DNA of 64,000 nucleotides, from the NCBI GenBank assembly GCA_022710935.1, contig JAKLFY010000012.1, positions 45,239-109,238 on the forward strand, read 5' to 3'. Under the pieces are notes generated by a model. That model saw only the letters and a program-made list of their open reading frames with translations, was not told the DNA's origin and made no database searches. Both the position numbers and the translations under genes were made by a program. Every line of letters starts with the position of its first letter. The first letter of the stretch is position 1. Shown one piece after another: positions 27,583-37,700 of this stretch. Source of the DNA: Verrucomicrobiota bacterium. Its GTDB lineage: Bacteria; Verrucomicrobiota; Verrucomicrobiia; Limisphaerales; J093.

Positions 27583-28647
27583 TCAGGGCAGGAGCCACCG
27601 AGCAGGGTCGGCCCCGATCTGTTTCCCGTGCTCGATCGCGGCCCGAATCAGGACCGGCGAGAATTCAGTCGAGCTGTTGTCCAGCCCGTACCACTCCTGC
27701 GGAGCCAGCACGTGGATGGGTACCTGGCGTTTCCTGGTAGCCGTCTCGAGTCGCCCGATGGCCTCGGCCAGGGGCGCGGAGAGCGACCCTCCGGCGGCAG
27801 TTCGGACCACGTCCCCGATGCCCTTGAGCACCTCGTTCCAGGCCAGGGCGGCGCGAATGTCGTCCAGGTACACCTCGTCGGTCAGGATCTCGACCGTCCG
27901 CTTCAGCACATCCAGTCCGCTGACTTTGGTTCCCAGCCAGTTCTCGTCCCATTGTTGGTAAGACTGCTCCTGCACACCCGAAGCGGGGAGATCGTCGCCG
28001 CTGCGCACCAGCCGGCTTGTCAACAGAACGTAGATCTCATCCGGTTCAGCCTCGAATGCGCTGGAAAGCGGCGTGATGTTCCGGACCCCGCCGTCGACCA
28101 ACACGTCCTTCGCGGTGGAGTTCCGGACAAACGGGAACACGACCGGGATCGACGCCGAGGCGAGCACCTTTTCGATGAACTTGGCATTCTTGGGCTCCCA
28201 TTCCTCATACACGCCACGGACCAGGGAAACCGTTCCGACCTTGAAATCGCGTCCCGACTTCCGCAGGGCTGGGAGCGAGAGATGCTCCTCGAGCAACCGA
28301 TCGAGCGGGTCCAAGGAGTAAAGACTGTCGGCCCCGGCCACAAGTCCCAGCAACCCCCCGGCGCGTTCGCCGTACACGCTGTGGTTGCCTTTGATCTCAT
28401 CCAGCCAAAGCCGCTCGAGGTCCACCACCCGGTCCTGAAGAGATTTCAGGGAGTTCTGCTGGGTGGGCGCTTGGGCGAGAAACGACGCGTTGAGCGCCCC
28501 GACGCTGATTCCGCGGATGATTTGAAAGTCGAGTCCCTGGTCAATGACCAGGCTGTGCAGCATTCCGACCTGGTACGAGCCGCGGGCTCCACCTCCTCCG
28601 AGCACAAGTGCTCTTTTCACGGTCAATCCTTTGGTTGAGGTTTTCAT
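27583..28647 (-). CDS. Patatin-like phospholipase
   Basis: The product has 354 residues and no signal peptide. The oxyanion-hole loop GGGGARGSYQVG (17-28), the nucleophile elbow GISVG with Ser48, and the Asp-Gly-Gly dyad element with Asp185 (DVLVDGGVRN) are all intact, so an active Ser-Asp acyl hydrolase is expected. ASASIPVVFPFV precedes the dyad, as in the family. It probably cleaves acyl chains from phospholipids in the cytosol or at the membrane. It is transcribed away from the 28.9 kb operon, with a shared 288-bp intergenic region. Bacterial patatins can be housekeeping lipases or effectors; nothing here decides. Confidence 0.88.
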   Translation of the reverse strand: MKTSTKGLTVKRALVLGGGGARGSYQVGMLHSLVIDQGLDFQIIRGISVGALNASFLAQAPTQQNSLKSLQDRVVDLERLWLDEIKGNHSVYGERAGGLLGLVAGADSLYSLDPLDRLLEEHLSLPALRKSGRDFKVGTVSLVRGVYEEWEPKNAKFIEKVLASASIPVVFPFVRNSTAKDVLVDGGVRNITPLSSAFEAEPDEIYVLLTSRLVRSGDDLPASGVQEQSYQQWDENWLGTKVSGLDVLKRTVEILTDEVYLDDIRAALAWNEVLKGIGDVVRTAAGGSLSAPLAEAIGRLETATRKRQVPIHVLAPQEWYGLDNSSTEFSPVLIRAAIEHGKQIGADPARWLLP

Positions 28648-28935
28648 CGCCTTTGCCGGCGGTTCCTTGTTCTTGGTGCCGGACCACCAGGCAGGCGGGG
28701 TAGGGTAACATTCATGGGGCGGCCCCCGGTGTCAAGGGAGCAACCTATTGGAAGGCGCCGGGGGGTTCGCAAGGTTCGGCGCTGCGCCCGAAAGCGCGCA
28801 GCATTCAGCCCGGCTGGAAACCAGGCTTTCTTTTCTGTAACCTTCGGGCGATGCGGTTCGTTGTCTGGGATGGAGCGAGCGAAGGGCGCTCGCCGACGAG
28901 AGTCCGGGAATTGTCGGTTCAAACAGTACAAACGA

Positions 28936-29898
28936 ATGAAAGCGAAACTGCATGTTCTGGGCCTGTTGCTGGGCGTCGCGTCTCTTCCCTGGCTTGCGCA
29001 GGCCGGGCCGTTCCAGCGCGGTCAAGTCTCCGCCGAAGCCATCTGGTGCGTTCACATGGACATGCAGCAGATGAAGCAAACCCAGGTGGGGCAATACGTA
29101 ATGGAGCTGTTGTCCACGCCCGAAGCCCAGGATCGGTTTACCGCATTCCAGGCCGTGTTCAACTTCGATCCGCGGCTCAGCTTGCATGGCTGCACCCTCT
29201 ACAGCCGAGGATTGGCCCCGTCCGACGCCGTGCTGTTGGTGCAGGGCGACTTCGATGCGGATCGTCTCGTCACACTGGCCAGGGCGCGTGAGGGCTATCA
29301 GAGCAGCTTTCACCGGACTTACATTCTTCACAGCTCGGTCGATCGGTCGCGGCATGGCCGTGCGGAGGCGACCCACCGCAGTTACGGAGCCATTCATCCC
29401 CACGGCATGCTCGTTCTGGGACGCAGCGAATCGCGTGTGGCCGAGGCGTTGGACGTATTGGACCGCTTGCAGCCGAGTCTGGAACAAGCGCCCGAGTTCG
29501 CCCAATGGACCACTTCGTCGACGACCGCGTGCGTGGTAGCCGCGGCGCGCCGGACAGAGGCGATGGACTTCGAGCCTCGAGCGGCTTTCCTGCGGCACTG
29601 CACGCTGTACAGTCTGGTTGGCGGCGAGACGGCGGGCGAACTCCACCTCGATACGGTGCTCACGGCGTCCGATGAAGAAACCGCCCGGAACATCCTTGCG
29701 ATCCATCAGGGTTTCAAAGGGCTACTTGCGCTGGGCGCGGACCGCCCCGCCATGGCCAGGCTGGCCGAGGCAACCACGTTGGCGCAGGAAGGCAACCAGG
29801 TGCAGATCTCGATCCGCATGGCCGCCTCGGATGTTGTCCGAGCGCTGCATGACGCCGTCGCCCGCAAGGCGGCACGCCGCAACGCTCCTGTGCAATAG
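28936..29898 (+). CDS. Secreted protein of unknown function preceding an ECF sigma factor
   Basis: The product has 320 residues from ATG 28936, chosen because a signal peptide (LHVLGLLLGVASLPWLAQAG) follows directly. The mature part has two similar alpha/beta halves (HMDMQQMKQTQVGQYVMELL, and AAARRTEAMDFEPRAAF) and VLLVQGDFDADRLVTLAR. I do not recognise the family. It ends 35 bp before the sigma factor gene and is probably co-transcribed with it. A periplasmic sensor or a target of the sigma/anti-sigma pair is a reasonable guess only. Confidence 0.7.
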   Translation: MKAKLHVLGLLLGVASLPWLAQAGPFQRGQVSAEAIWCVHMDMQQMKQTQVGQYVMELLSTPEAQDRFTAFQAVFNFDPRLSLHGCTLYSRGLAPSDAVLLVQGDFDADRLVTLARAREGYQSSFHRTYILHSSVDRSRHGRAEATHRSYGAIHPHGMLVLGRSESRVAEALDVLDRLQPSLEQAPEFAQWTTSSTTACVVAAARRTEAMDFEPRAAFLRHCTLYSLVGGETAGELHLDTVLTASDEETARNILAIHQGFKGLLALGADRPAMARLAEATTLAQEGNQVQISIRMAASDVVRALHDAVARKAARRNAPVQ

Positions 29899-29933
29899 GC
29901 TGGGGCTGCCGTTGCCCCGGCCTTGCCTGTCAA

Positions 29934-30578
29934 GTGCATCCTGATTTCACCGCCTTGACCGACGCCGACCTCGCCCGCGAAAGCGCGGCGGGGTCGATGT
30001 CGTCATTTGAAGAGCTGGTGCGCCGGCACGAGACGAATGTCTACCGCTTTCTTTGGAGCTGTCTGCGCAACGATGCCGATGCGGAAGAACTGACCCAGGC
30101 GGTCTTCGTCACCGCCTATGGCGCGCTCAAGAGTTATCGGCCGACGCATCCGTTCGTGGCCTGGCTCCTGACGATCGCACGGCATCGCGTCATCGACCAT
30201 TGCCGGTCCGCCGCCCGACGCGAATCGACCGCCGATGCGCCCTCCCGACTCGTCGATGAACGCGATCCCGCCTCGATCCTCGCCGAACGTGAGGACCAGG
30301 AGGAGACCTGGGCGAGCGCGCGCCGATTGCTGCCGCCGGATCAATTCCAGGCGGTGTACCTGAAGTACGGGGAGGACCTGAGCGTGCGTGAGATCGCCCG
30401 GGTCCTGGGCCGCACCTCGACCTCAGTCAAAGTCCTGCTCTTTCGCGCGCGTCGGACGCTGGTCGCGGCATGGAACCGGCAGGCCGTCCGCCCTCCCTTG
30501 GGCAATTCGAACAGCCGGCTCCGTCCGAGCCGGCCCGTCCCCGCCCCGCAACCCCAACTCCCCCTGCGAGCTCGATGA
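29934..30578 (+). CDS. ECF-type RNA polymerase sigma factor
   Basis: The product has 214 residues from a GTG start. Region 2 (about 20-95) has SFEELVRRHETNVYRFLW, DAEELTQAVFVTAYGAL and WLLTIARHRVIDHCR, and region 4 (about 130-178) has LPPDQFQAVYLKYGEDLSV with the helix-turn-helix EIARVLGRTSTSVKVLLFRA. A Pro/Arg-rich tail of about 30 residues is unusual. It would direct transcription in response to an envelope or redox signal. It overlaps the membrane protein gene that follows (ATGA), which is the usual position of an anti-sigma factor. Confidence 0.92.
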   Translation: MHPDFTALTDADLARESAAGSMSSFEELVRRHETNVYRFLWSCLRNDADAEELTQAVFVTAYGALKSYRPTHPFVAWLLTIARHRVIDHCRSAARRESTADAPSRLVDERDPASILAEREDQEETWASARRLLPPDQFQAVYLKYGEDLSVREIARVLGRTSTSVKVLLFRARRTLVAAWNRQAVRPPLGNSNSRLRPSRPVPAPQPQLPLRAR

Positions 30579-31252
30579 TACGCCTCATCGCACAATACAA
30601 AGTGTCCAGGTCCCTGGACTCGAAAGCGCCACTTTCGCGGTGGTGGCGGCGGATCCTATCAAACTCGGCCGAACTCAGTCAGTTCGATGCCGCCGCCACC
30701 GCGCTTGATCACAAGCTGCGCGCCTGGGCCGACAAGGAGGCACTCGCCCCGCACCCTCCGCGGGACCTGCACGACGCCATCATGCGCGCCGTCAAAGAGG
30801 CCGCCGCGCAGCCAATCGCGCGGCCTCAGGCCGCCCTCGACCCAATGCGCGTGGGAAGCGTTGACAATCAAGGGCTTAACGTGAATGGGGACCATCAACC
30901 GGCAACCTCCAACGCTCAACGCTCAACGTTCAACCCTCAACTCTCAACCAGCCGGTTCATGGCACGCTGGCGCCCGGCTCTGGCCGCCTCGACCCTCGCA
31001 CTCGCCTTACTCGCGATCGGCGTGGCGGTGCATCTCGACCGTCAGCCTCCCCCGCCGGCCCCATCGGAGTCAACTGCACTCGATGCCGCGCAATTGCCCG
31101 ATTCCCAACTGGCTGCCACCTGGGGTTTGATCGACGAAATCAGCAGTGAGGGTCTTGCCCTCTGGCCCCCGCCGCTTGCCCAGCAATTCGAGGCGCTCGC
31201 GCAGGATGTGAAGGGAGCGATTGATTTTGTGCTGGCCAGCGTGCCCAGGTGA
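30575..31252 (+). CDS. Membrane anti-sigma factor candidate containing an in-frame repeat
   Basis: The product has 225 residues, and its ATG overlaps the sigma factor stop. A helical cytosolic part (1-90, no zinc-binding HxxxCxxC motif) is followed by a stretch (about 95-128) encoded by dispersed repeat DNA (VDNQGLNVNGDHQPATSNAQ). A single transmembrane helix (ALAASTLALALLAIGVAVHL, about 134-153) and a periplasmic tail of about 70 residues follow. Gene order and topology point to the cognate anti-sigma factor; no family motif proves it. The repeat lies exactly between the cytosolic domain and the helix, where a linker would tolerate insertion. Confidence 0.65.
   Translation: MIRLIAQYKVSRSLDSKAPLSRWWRRILSNSAELSQFDAAATALDHKLRAWADKEALAPHPPRDLHDAIMRAVKEAAAQPIARPQAALDPMRVGSVDNQGLNVNGDHQPATSNAQRSTFNPQLSTSRFMARWRPALAASTLALALLAIGVAVHLDRQPPPPAPSESTALDAAQLPDSQLAATWGLIDEISSEGLALWPPPLAQQFEALAQDVKGAIDFVLASVPR
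30858..30957 (+). repeat. Dispersed repeat plus heptamer array inside a coding sequence
   Basis: 30858-30900 matches the 42-bp element also seen at 15512, 18642 and 34523. 30906-30947 is six heptamers of the CGCTCAA type like those at 15561-15637, and both arrays end in CCAGC followed by CCGGTT. The sequence stays open in the frame of the anti-sigma candidate. Confidence 0.8.
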
Positions 31253-31428
31253 CGCTGCTGACGCGTCAGCCTGGACATTTCTTAGCGCGGCAAAGCCGCA
31301 ACCAAAATGCGCAACAACTGACGGCCTTTGCGGCATGAGACTTCTTTCAAGAAGAAAAGCAATTGACAGAGAGTGGTACAAGGCGCGCGTGATCCGATGT
31401 CCGGCCTGTTCCTCACTCGAGGCCCCCT

Positions 31429-32616
31429 CTACCACGGCTTGCGTTCGTTCAGGGCACGGACGATCGCGCGCCTGAACTCGAGCGCATCGATGCTGCCCAC
31501 GGCCCGAGACACCACCTTGCCTTCGGGTGAGAGCAGGACGGTGTAGGGAACCACCCCCTGCCAGTCGGGATCAAACGCGTCGATCAGCGGGGCACGGTCG
31601 GGGGAGGCGAAGATGAAGTTGCGGTTGGACGCCTGTTTCTGCTTGAGGAACTCGAGGACTTGCGGTTGTTCCTCCGGACGGTTGACCGCGACAGTCACAA
31701 GCTCGAATTCCCGGTGCCGATACATCCGGTGCATGGTGACGAATTCATCGAACTCCGCCACGCAGGGCGCGCACCAGGTGGCCCAGAACGTCACCAACCG
31801 GAATTTCGCCGGGTTCCCCGCCCGCAACTGCTTGAGGGCGTCCGCATCCACGCTGTGCAGGCTGACCGGTTCCGCCGCCAACTTTTCCATGAAGGCCCTG
31901 ACTGCGTCCGCTTTGCCCGACCACTTCACCGAGCAGCCCACCACCTTGGTCTGCGCGGCGGGTGGCGTTTTGCCCGCCAGCACTGCGTCCAGAGCCTCGC
32001 GCAGGTACTGGACCTTGACGTGTTGGACGCGTTCCGAATCATCGATCCCGCCCGCGTAACGCAGCTTGCGCTCGCCATCGAACAGGAAGACGTGCGGGGT
32101 CGCCACCGGCCCGTAGGCGCGAGATGCCTCCTGCGTCTCGCCGTCGTACAGATATGGAAAGCTGAATCCACGCTCCTTCGCGCGCAGCTTCATGTCCGCA
32201 AAGGAATCCCCCAGGTCCGCCCACCCCAGCTCGTCCAGCCGGACGGAATGCGGGTCGTTGGGCGAGATCGCCACCAGCGCCACGCCTTTGTCCCGGTAAT
32301 CGGCGGCCAACTGCATGAGCCGCCCTTCGTAATACTGAGCGGTCGGGCAGTGGTTGCAGGTGAAGACGACGACCAGCGCACGCGCCGCGGCAAAATCGCG
32401 CAATGAGTGGGTGCGGCCATCCACACCGGGCAGACTGAATTCAGGCGCGGCAGCGCCCAGCGGCAGCGTTCGAGGCTGCGCATCCGCCGCGCGCCCCCCG
32501 ACGGCAAGCAGGCTGGCAAGCGCGAGAGTTGCGATGCCGGCGGCCCGGCGACCAGCCGAGTTCTGTTCGGCGGCGCTTCGGGATCGAGCGTGCGAATCGT
32601 CCGAAGAACTGTTCAT
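31429..32616 (-). CDS. Secreted protein with two thioredoxin-like domains (AhpC/TSA plus TlpA-like)
   Basis: The product has 395 residues. ATG 32616 is chosen because AGGAGA precedes it by about 9 bp. A signal peptide ends near residue 46. Domain 1 (50-215) is AhpC/TSA-like with FTCNHCP (Cys87 and Cys90), typical of a bacterial thioredoxin subgroup. Domain 2 (about 225-390) has TFWATWCAPCV (Cys282, Cys285), a classic TlpA/ResA site. Both sites are CxxC. A periplasmic thiol-disulfide reductase or peroxidase relay is likely. It faces a convergent anti-sigma gene and is followed upstream by a Tat-exported protein gene on the same strand. Confidence 0.85.
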   Translation of the reverse strand: MNSSSDDSHARSRSAAEQNSAGRRAAGIATLALASLLAVGGRAADAQPRTLPLGAAAPEFSLPGVDGRTHSLRDFAAARALVVVFTCNHCPTAQYYEGRLMQLAADYRDKGVALVAISPNDPHSVRLDELGWADLGDSFADMKLRAKERGFSFPYLYDGETQEASRAYGPVATPHVFLFDGERKLRYAGGIDDSERVQHVKVQYLREALDAVLAGKTPPAAQTKVVGCSVKWSGKADAVRAFMEKLAAEPVSLHSVDADALKQLRAGNPAKFRLVTFWATWCAPCVAEFDEFVTMHRMYRHREFELVTVAVNRPEEQPQVLEFLKQKQASNRNFIFASPDRAPLIDAFDPDWQGVVPYTVLLSPEGKVVSRAVGSIDALEFRRAIVRALNERKPW

Positions 32617-32710
32617 GCAAAGGGTCTCCTGGGCCGGCCGGAGATGGATGATCCTCCCGAGACGGCGCAACGGCATAAAAGAGCGCATCCCTTGGCAAAG
32701 TCAAACCGGG

Positions 32711-34153
32711 CTAGGCCCGTTGGGTCGCGCCGCCCTCTTCGATGACGTTGAAGCCCATCAGGTCACCCAGGTCGCGCACCGGCTCGGCATAATCGCCATA
32801 GAAGACCACCCGATGCAACAAGGTCATGACGCCCCCTTGGATCACATCCTCGCCCCAGTTGAGAAAGAGCCGCCGCGCATCGGGCACGCTTTGCGCGAAC
32901 TGGGTGCGGCAGGCCATCGGGCTGGTGCTGGTCTCGATGATCTTGCCGGGCGTCAACAGCATCGTTTTGAGGCTGACCAGTTTGGCGCAGGTCACCGGCT
33001 GGCCGATGCGGTTTTCGACTTCGAGGGCGACGCCGCCTTTGCTGTCGGTCTGCGTGCGAATCGTGAACGGCAGGCGTTCCCCCGCGGGTCCATCCATCTT
33101 GGTGGCCGACGTGCAATGGAAATGCACCATCGCACCCTTGGCCTTGTCGATCACGGGGTCGGTGATGAACCCGGGCACACCGAAGGCATAAGTGAACATG
33201 AGCATCGTCAGGGTCGAATCCATGTCCCCTTCGCACGCGCCGACGAACCCGAGATCGTTGAGCTTGCTGAACGTCAGGCAGCCGCGCGGGTTCCCCATGC
33301 AATGCGAACTGGTAATCGCCTGGGCCCGCTCCTGGATCATCAATTCCTTGACCGCCAGGTAGAGCCGCGCTGAATCGATGATCTCCTGCCGGGTCGGTTC
33401 GACGATCTTCCTGGCCTTGCTCAGCCAATACTCCTCCGCCTCCGCCTCGGCCGCCTTCGGGTCGATGCCCTTCATCAGTTCCTGCACCCGGTCGTTGCTG
33501 ACGGAAATCACCTCCGCTCCGAACCGCTCCTTCACCTGGTCCGCCGAGCAGGCCTCCGCCGTCCCCTGCGGCGGCCCCCATGCGATGATGCGGCTCCGCT
33601 TCATCCAGGCCGGGACGCGCAACAGACGCACGGCGCGATCCAGTTCCGTCCAATCGCTGCTGGGCAGGAGAACGACTTTCTTGCCCTGCTTGTGCCACTG
33701 GGAAAAGTACATCCAGCCGTGCCCGCTAAAGGGCTGCGAGAACAACACCGTCGGCAGCCCAACGTCGATGAGCTTTCCCAGCACCGGAGCATCGCCACCG
33801 TGACCGGAAAGGTGGATGAGCATGAGGGCATCCGCGTCGCGCACTTTCTCGGCCAACTGATCGACCTGGGCTGGTGGAATCAGGTCGCCCCCGACGAACT
33901 TGACATCCCCGAGCTTCGCCTCCATGTCGGCGAAGTACTTTTCGAACTTGGCCAGTTCTTCGGTGGGATGAGCCAGGTACATGTCTCCCGTCCGGCCGGC
34001 GTAGACCTTATAGATCTTGGCCGGTGGCAATTTGGGCCAATCGCCCGCGGTGGACGCCATGGCCCAGGGTGCCCAGGCCTTGGACGCGCACCAGGCACAA
34101 CCAACTGCCGTGGTTCCGAGGAAGGACCGTCGCGTAATTCCGTATTGCCTCAT
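32711..34153 (-). CDS. Tat-exported protein of unknown function (fucose-isomerase-like fold)
   Basis: The product has 480 residues. ATG 34153 has GGAGG 7 bp upstream and is followed by a twin-arginine signal (ITRRSFLGTTAVGCAW). The body has alternating strands and helices, with MLIHLSGHGGDAP, KVVLLPSSDWTELDRAVRLL, ITSSHCMGNPRGCLTFSKL and GACEGDMDSTLTMLMFTY. The last two resemble the substrate and metal site region of L-fucose/arabinose isomerase-like proteins; this is inference and catalysis is not assured. Tat export suggests folding with a cofactor before secretion. It probably forms a transcription unit with the thioredoxin gene 94 bp downstream. Confidence 0.7.
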   Translation of the reverse strand: MRQYGITRRSFLGTTAVGCAWCASKAWAPWAMASTAGDWPKLPPAKIYKVYAGRTGDMYLAHPTEELAKFEKYFADMEAKLGDVKFVGGDLIPPAQVDQLAEKVRDADALMLIHLSGHGGDAPVLGKLIDVGLPTVLFSQPFSGHGWMYFSQWHKQGKKVVLLPSSDWTELDRAVRLLRVPAWMKRSRIIAWGPPQGTAEACSADQVKERFGAEVISVSNDRVQELMKGIDPKAAEAEAEEYWLSKARKIVEPTRQEIIDSARLYLAVKELMIQERAQAITSSHCMGNPRGCLTFSKLNDLGFVGACEGDMDSTLTMLMFTYAFGVPGFITDPVIDKAKGAMVHFHCTSATKMDGPAGERLPFTIRTQTDSKGGVALEVENRIGQPVTCAKLVSLKTMLLTPGKIIETSTSPMACRTQFAQSVPDARRLFLNWGEDVIQGGVMTLLHRVVFYGDYAEPVRDLGDLMGFNVIEEGGATQRA

Positions 34154-34769
34154 AGTATTGCCTCCATCCTTGAACAATGAATCATCTGTGCGCGCAACGC
34201 CCGGGACTTCCCGCTTTGGCGCGCAGATCCCGTGCGTGCGGAATCCTGCTGCCGCCGATCTGGCCCAGTCTCCTTCAAGGGTGTTGCTTAGGGGGCGAGT
34301 CTGGAGACGAGTCCGGCGGCGAGCAACGGAAAAGTTCGACAAGCAGAATCTCCACACGGCCAATTCATGAAGGCGAAAAGGGTGGAGGGGGGACGGCTCG
34401 TCCCCCGCCGACGCGAGTGAAGAAGGTGTTTGTCGGCGACGAGGCCGTCGCCGCTCCACTTCATGAATTGGTCCTGGAATCTCCACAGCAGGAGTGAAGG
34501 TGCGACCTTTGTTCATTGGTAGCGATGACATCTAACGGATGAATGCGCATGGGGACGATGAACCGGCAGTGTATCTGGAGGTTGTCGGTGGGAATCGAGT
34601 TTGCGCCGCATGGGGTCACGCGACCTGCTACACCGGCAATCTCGATCCGTTGTAGGCCCGGTGCCCTCACCGGGCGACAGAACACCGACAACAACCAGAT
34701 GCACCGGTGAACCGGTCTGTGAGTCTGATTGCCTCGATCGACCGGCCCAATTAACGTCAGCCCGAATCT
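34154..34769. repeat. Intergenic mosaic of three dispersed repeats
   Basis: This 616-bp gap has no gene. From left to right it holds the 42-bp element (34523-34564), then a block at 34572-34622 (core CTGGAGGTTGTCGG) that recurs at 62129-62179, then a block at 34652-34707 (core GTGCCCTCACCGGG) that recurs at 62297-62351 and 63365-63417. The last block contains a hairpin. The part 34154-34500 shows nothing I can name apart from the divergent promoters presumably needed. Confidence 0.8.
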
Positions 34770-37700
34770 ATGGGACACGTCTTGCCATCGAGTTCGTTTC
34801 AAGCCCTGGCTCTCGCGGCCTTTCTGGCGGGTGCGCTTTGCCTCACCCAGGTCGGCTGTCGCCGAGCCGCGGAGCCGGCAGGCCCGTCGCCCCAAGTCAT
34901 CGAGGCCATGAACCGCGGGGTGAGCCTGATGGGGCAATATCTGTACGACGACGCCGCCAAGGCATTCGAGGAGGTGCTCGCCGCCGCGCCCAATCTTGTC
35001 GAGGCCCGGCTCAACCTGGCGATTGCCCTGTTCAACCGCAACCGCAAGGAAGACCTCGATGCGGCGGAGAAGCTGGTCGGGAGCGTGCTCGAAGCGGATC
35101 CGGCCAACACGCGCGCGCTCTACTTCCAGGGGATTGTCTTGCAACACGTGGGGAAGGCCGAGGAGGCCATCCCGCCTCTCGAACGGGTGGTTCAGGATCG
35201 CCCGCACGACGGCGCCGCGTGGTATCTGCTGGCATTGTGCAAACAGCGGACCGGTCAGCCCGCGGAGGCGGACTTTCTGCGCGCGGTCGAGCACCGTCCG
35301 TACCTGTACAGCGCCTATTATCAGCTCTACCAGAGCGCCCTGCGCGCCGGCCAGGACGCCAAGGCCCAGGACTACCTGGCCATGTTCAAGACGCTCCGGG
35401 CGAGTCCGCTGGGCGAATCCATCGAATTGCCGCAGTACAATCAGATGGGCGATCTGGCGCTGGCCCAGCCCTTGTCGAGCGTTTCGCCCCCGCCCATCAC
35501 GAAAAGCCAGTACCGTCTTAGAACCGCATCGACGCTCTTCACGTGGCCAGGTCCGGTCGGACCGGACACCGATCCCAGGGCTGCGCGACCGAACGGTGCG
35601 GCGGCGGGCGATCTGGACGGCGATGGGCGTCCGGACCTGGTCGTGCCACTCGGAGCGCATGGCGGCGTGGCGCTGCTGCGGCAGACTACCGACGGCCGTT
35701 TTCTCGAAGCCGCTGTCGGCTCGGGCCTCGAGGGGCTGACCAACGTGCTAAGCTGCGCCATCGGCGATTTCGACAATGACGACATCGCCGATCTGTGCGT
35801 CGTCAGCGCGGATGCGAATCGCCTGTTCGGAGGCAACGGTGACGGGACGTTCACTGATGCAACTCTGCGCGCGGGTTTGGCCTCGTCACCCGGACACAAC
35901 CGCAGCGGGCTGTTCCTGGACGCGGATCATGACGGCGATCTCGACCTTTTCATCTGCCGCGACGGACCCGACCAACTCTGGAACAACAACGGCGACGGCT
36001 CGTTCGCTAACATCGCCGATCCGGCTGTTCTGGCCAAGACCGACAGCCGTTCGGTCCTCGTCCTGCCGGGGGACGTGGATCAGGACCGGGACATGGACCT
36101 GGTTGTTTTGCGCGACGGACAGTCTGGAACCCTGTTCCTCAACGAACTGCTCGGGCATTACCGAGAGGCGGCGCATGGGCTCGACATCCGCGCCGAGGGC
36201 GGAGGCGCGCTCCAGGACTTCAACGGGGACGGAATCCTGGATCTGGTCGTGCTCGGCGGCGAGCCGTTGTCGCTGAGCCTCCACCTCGGTCAAGGGCGCG
36301 GCCAATTCAAGCTGGACGAAGCGTTTGCGCGCAGTGCGAAGGCTCTCGAATCGTGGGGCCCGCTGCGCGGGATGCGGGTTGCCGACATCGATCTGGACGG
36401 CGATCTCGATGTCGTCTGCCTCGGCTCCGAGGCGCACCTGCTGCTCAATGACGGGAAGGGACGCGTCGTGCTGCAGCCAGAGGTTTGGAAGGCCGCGCCT
36501 GGGGCCGCGCTGGCCGGAATCGAGGTTGCGGATCTCACGGGCGACCTTGTGCCGGATCTGATTGTGATGGAACAGGGCCCCACCAACCGGGTGGCGCTGG
36601 CCGCGGGCGAACTTGTGCCGCCTTCGACGGCGCTGGCCATTCAGCCCAGCGGCATCCGCAGTCGCGACGGGCGCACGCGCAGTCCAGCGAGCGGCTATGG
36701 CGTCCGCCTCACGGCGCGGGCCGGCCTGCGCGAGCAGCGCCTGTTCCACACAGGCCAATCGGGCGGCGCTTATCAGTCCGCGCTGCCGGCCCTGATCGGT
36801 CTGGGCGGCGCCGCCAAGGCGGACTACATCGAGTTCCTATGGCCGGACGGCGTGGCGCAGGCGGAGATCGGCCTGGTGGCGGGCCAGGTCCATAGGGTCT
36901 CGGAGATCCAGCGCAAGATCTCGAGCTGCCCGGTGCTCTTCGCCTGGAACGGGACGCGTTTCGAGTTCATCACCGATTTCGCCGGGGTGGGCGGCCTCGG
37001 GTATTTTTCCGAGCCCGGCCTCGCGGCCCCGCCGCAGGTGCTCGAGCATGTGAAGATCGAGTCCCATCAACTGCGGCCTCGGGATGGGAACTACCTGCTG
37101 CGCGTGACCGAGCCGATGGAAGAGAGCGCGTATGTCGACCGGCTCGAACTGCTGGCGATCGACCATCCGCGGGAGCACCCCGTCTTCCCCGATGAGCGGC
37201 TCGCCATCAGCGGCCCCCCGCCCACCCACGAGTTGCTCGTTGTGGATTCCCCGATCTTCGCCGAAACGGCGATCGAGACGACCGCGGCCGGTGAAGGACA
37301 ACAGCGCGACTGCGCGGATCGCATTGCGCGGGTCGATCGCGTCTACGCGTTCGAGCCGGTGTTGGATCGGCGCTACATCGGGTTCTGCCGTCCACACACG
37401 CTCGAGTTGGACTTCGGCGGCCGCCTGGCCCGCATGGGCGCGAACGACCGGGTGTTCCTCTTCATCAACGGCTTCATCGAGTACCCGTACTCCCAAACCG
37501 TCTATGCCGCCAGCCAATCGCGTCTGGGTTGGGAGCCGATCCGGGTCGATCGCCTCGAGCCCGATGGCCAATGGCGCACGATTGTGCCCGATGGCGGCGC
37601 GCCGGGCGGCATGGGGCGCATGATCACAATCGACCTGACCGGCCAGATCGCGCCGACAACGCGCAAGCTCCGAATGACGACCAACCTCGAACTGTTCTAC

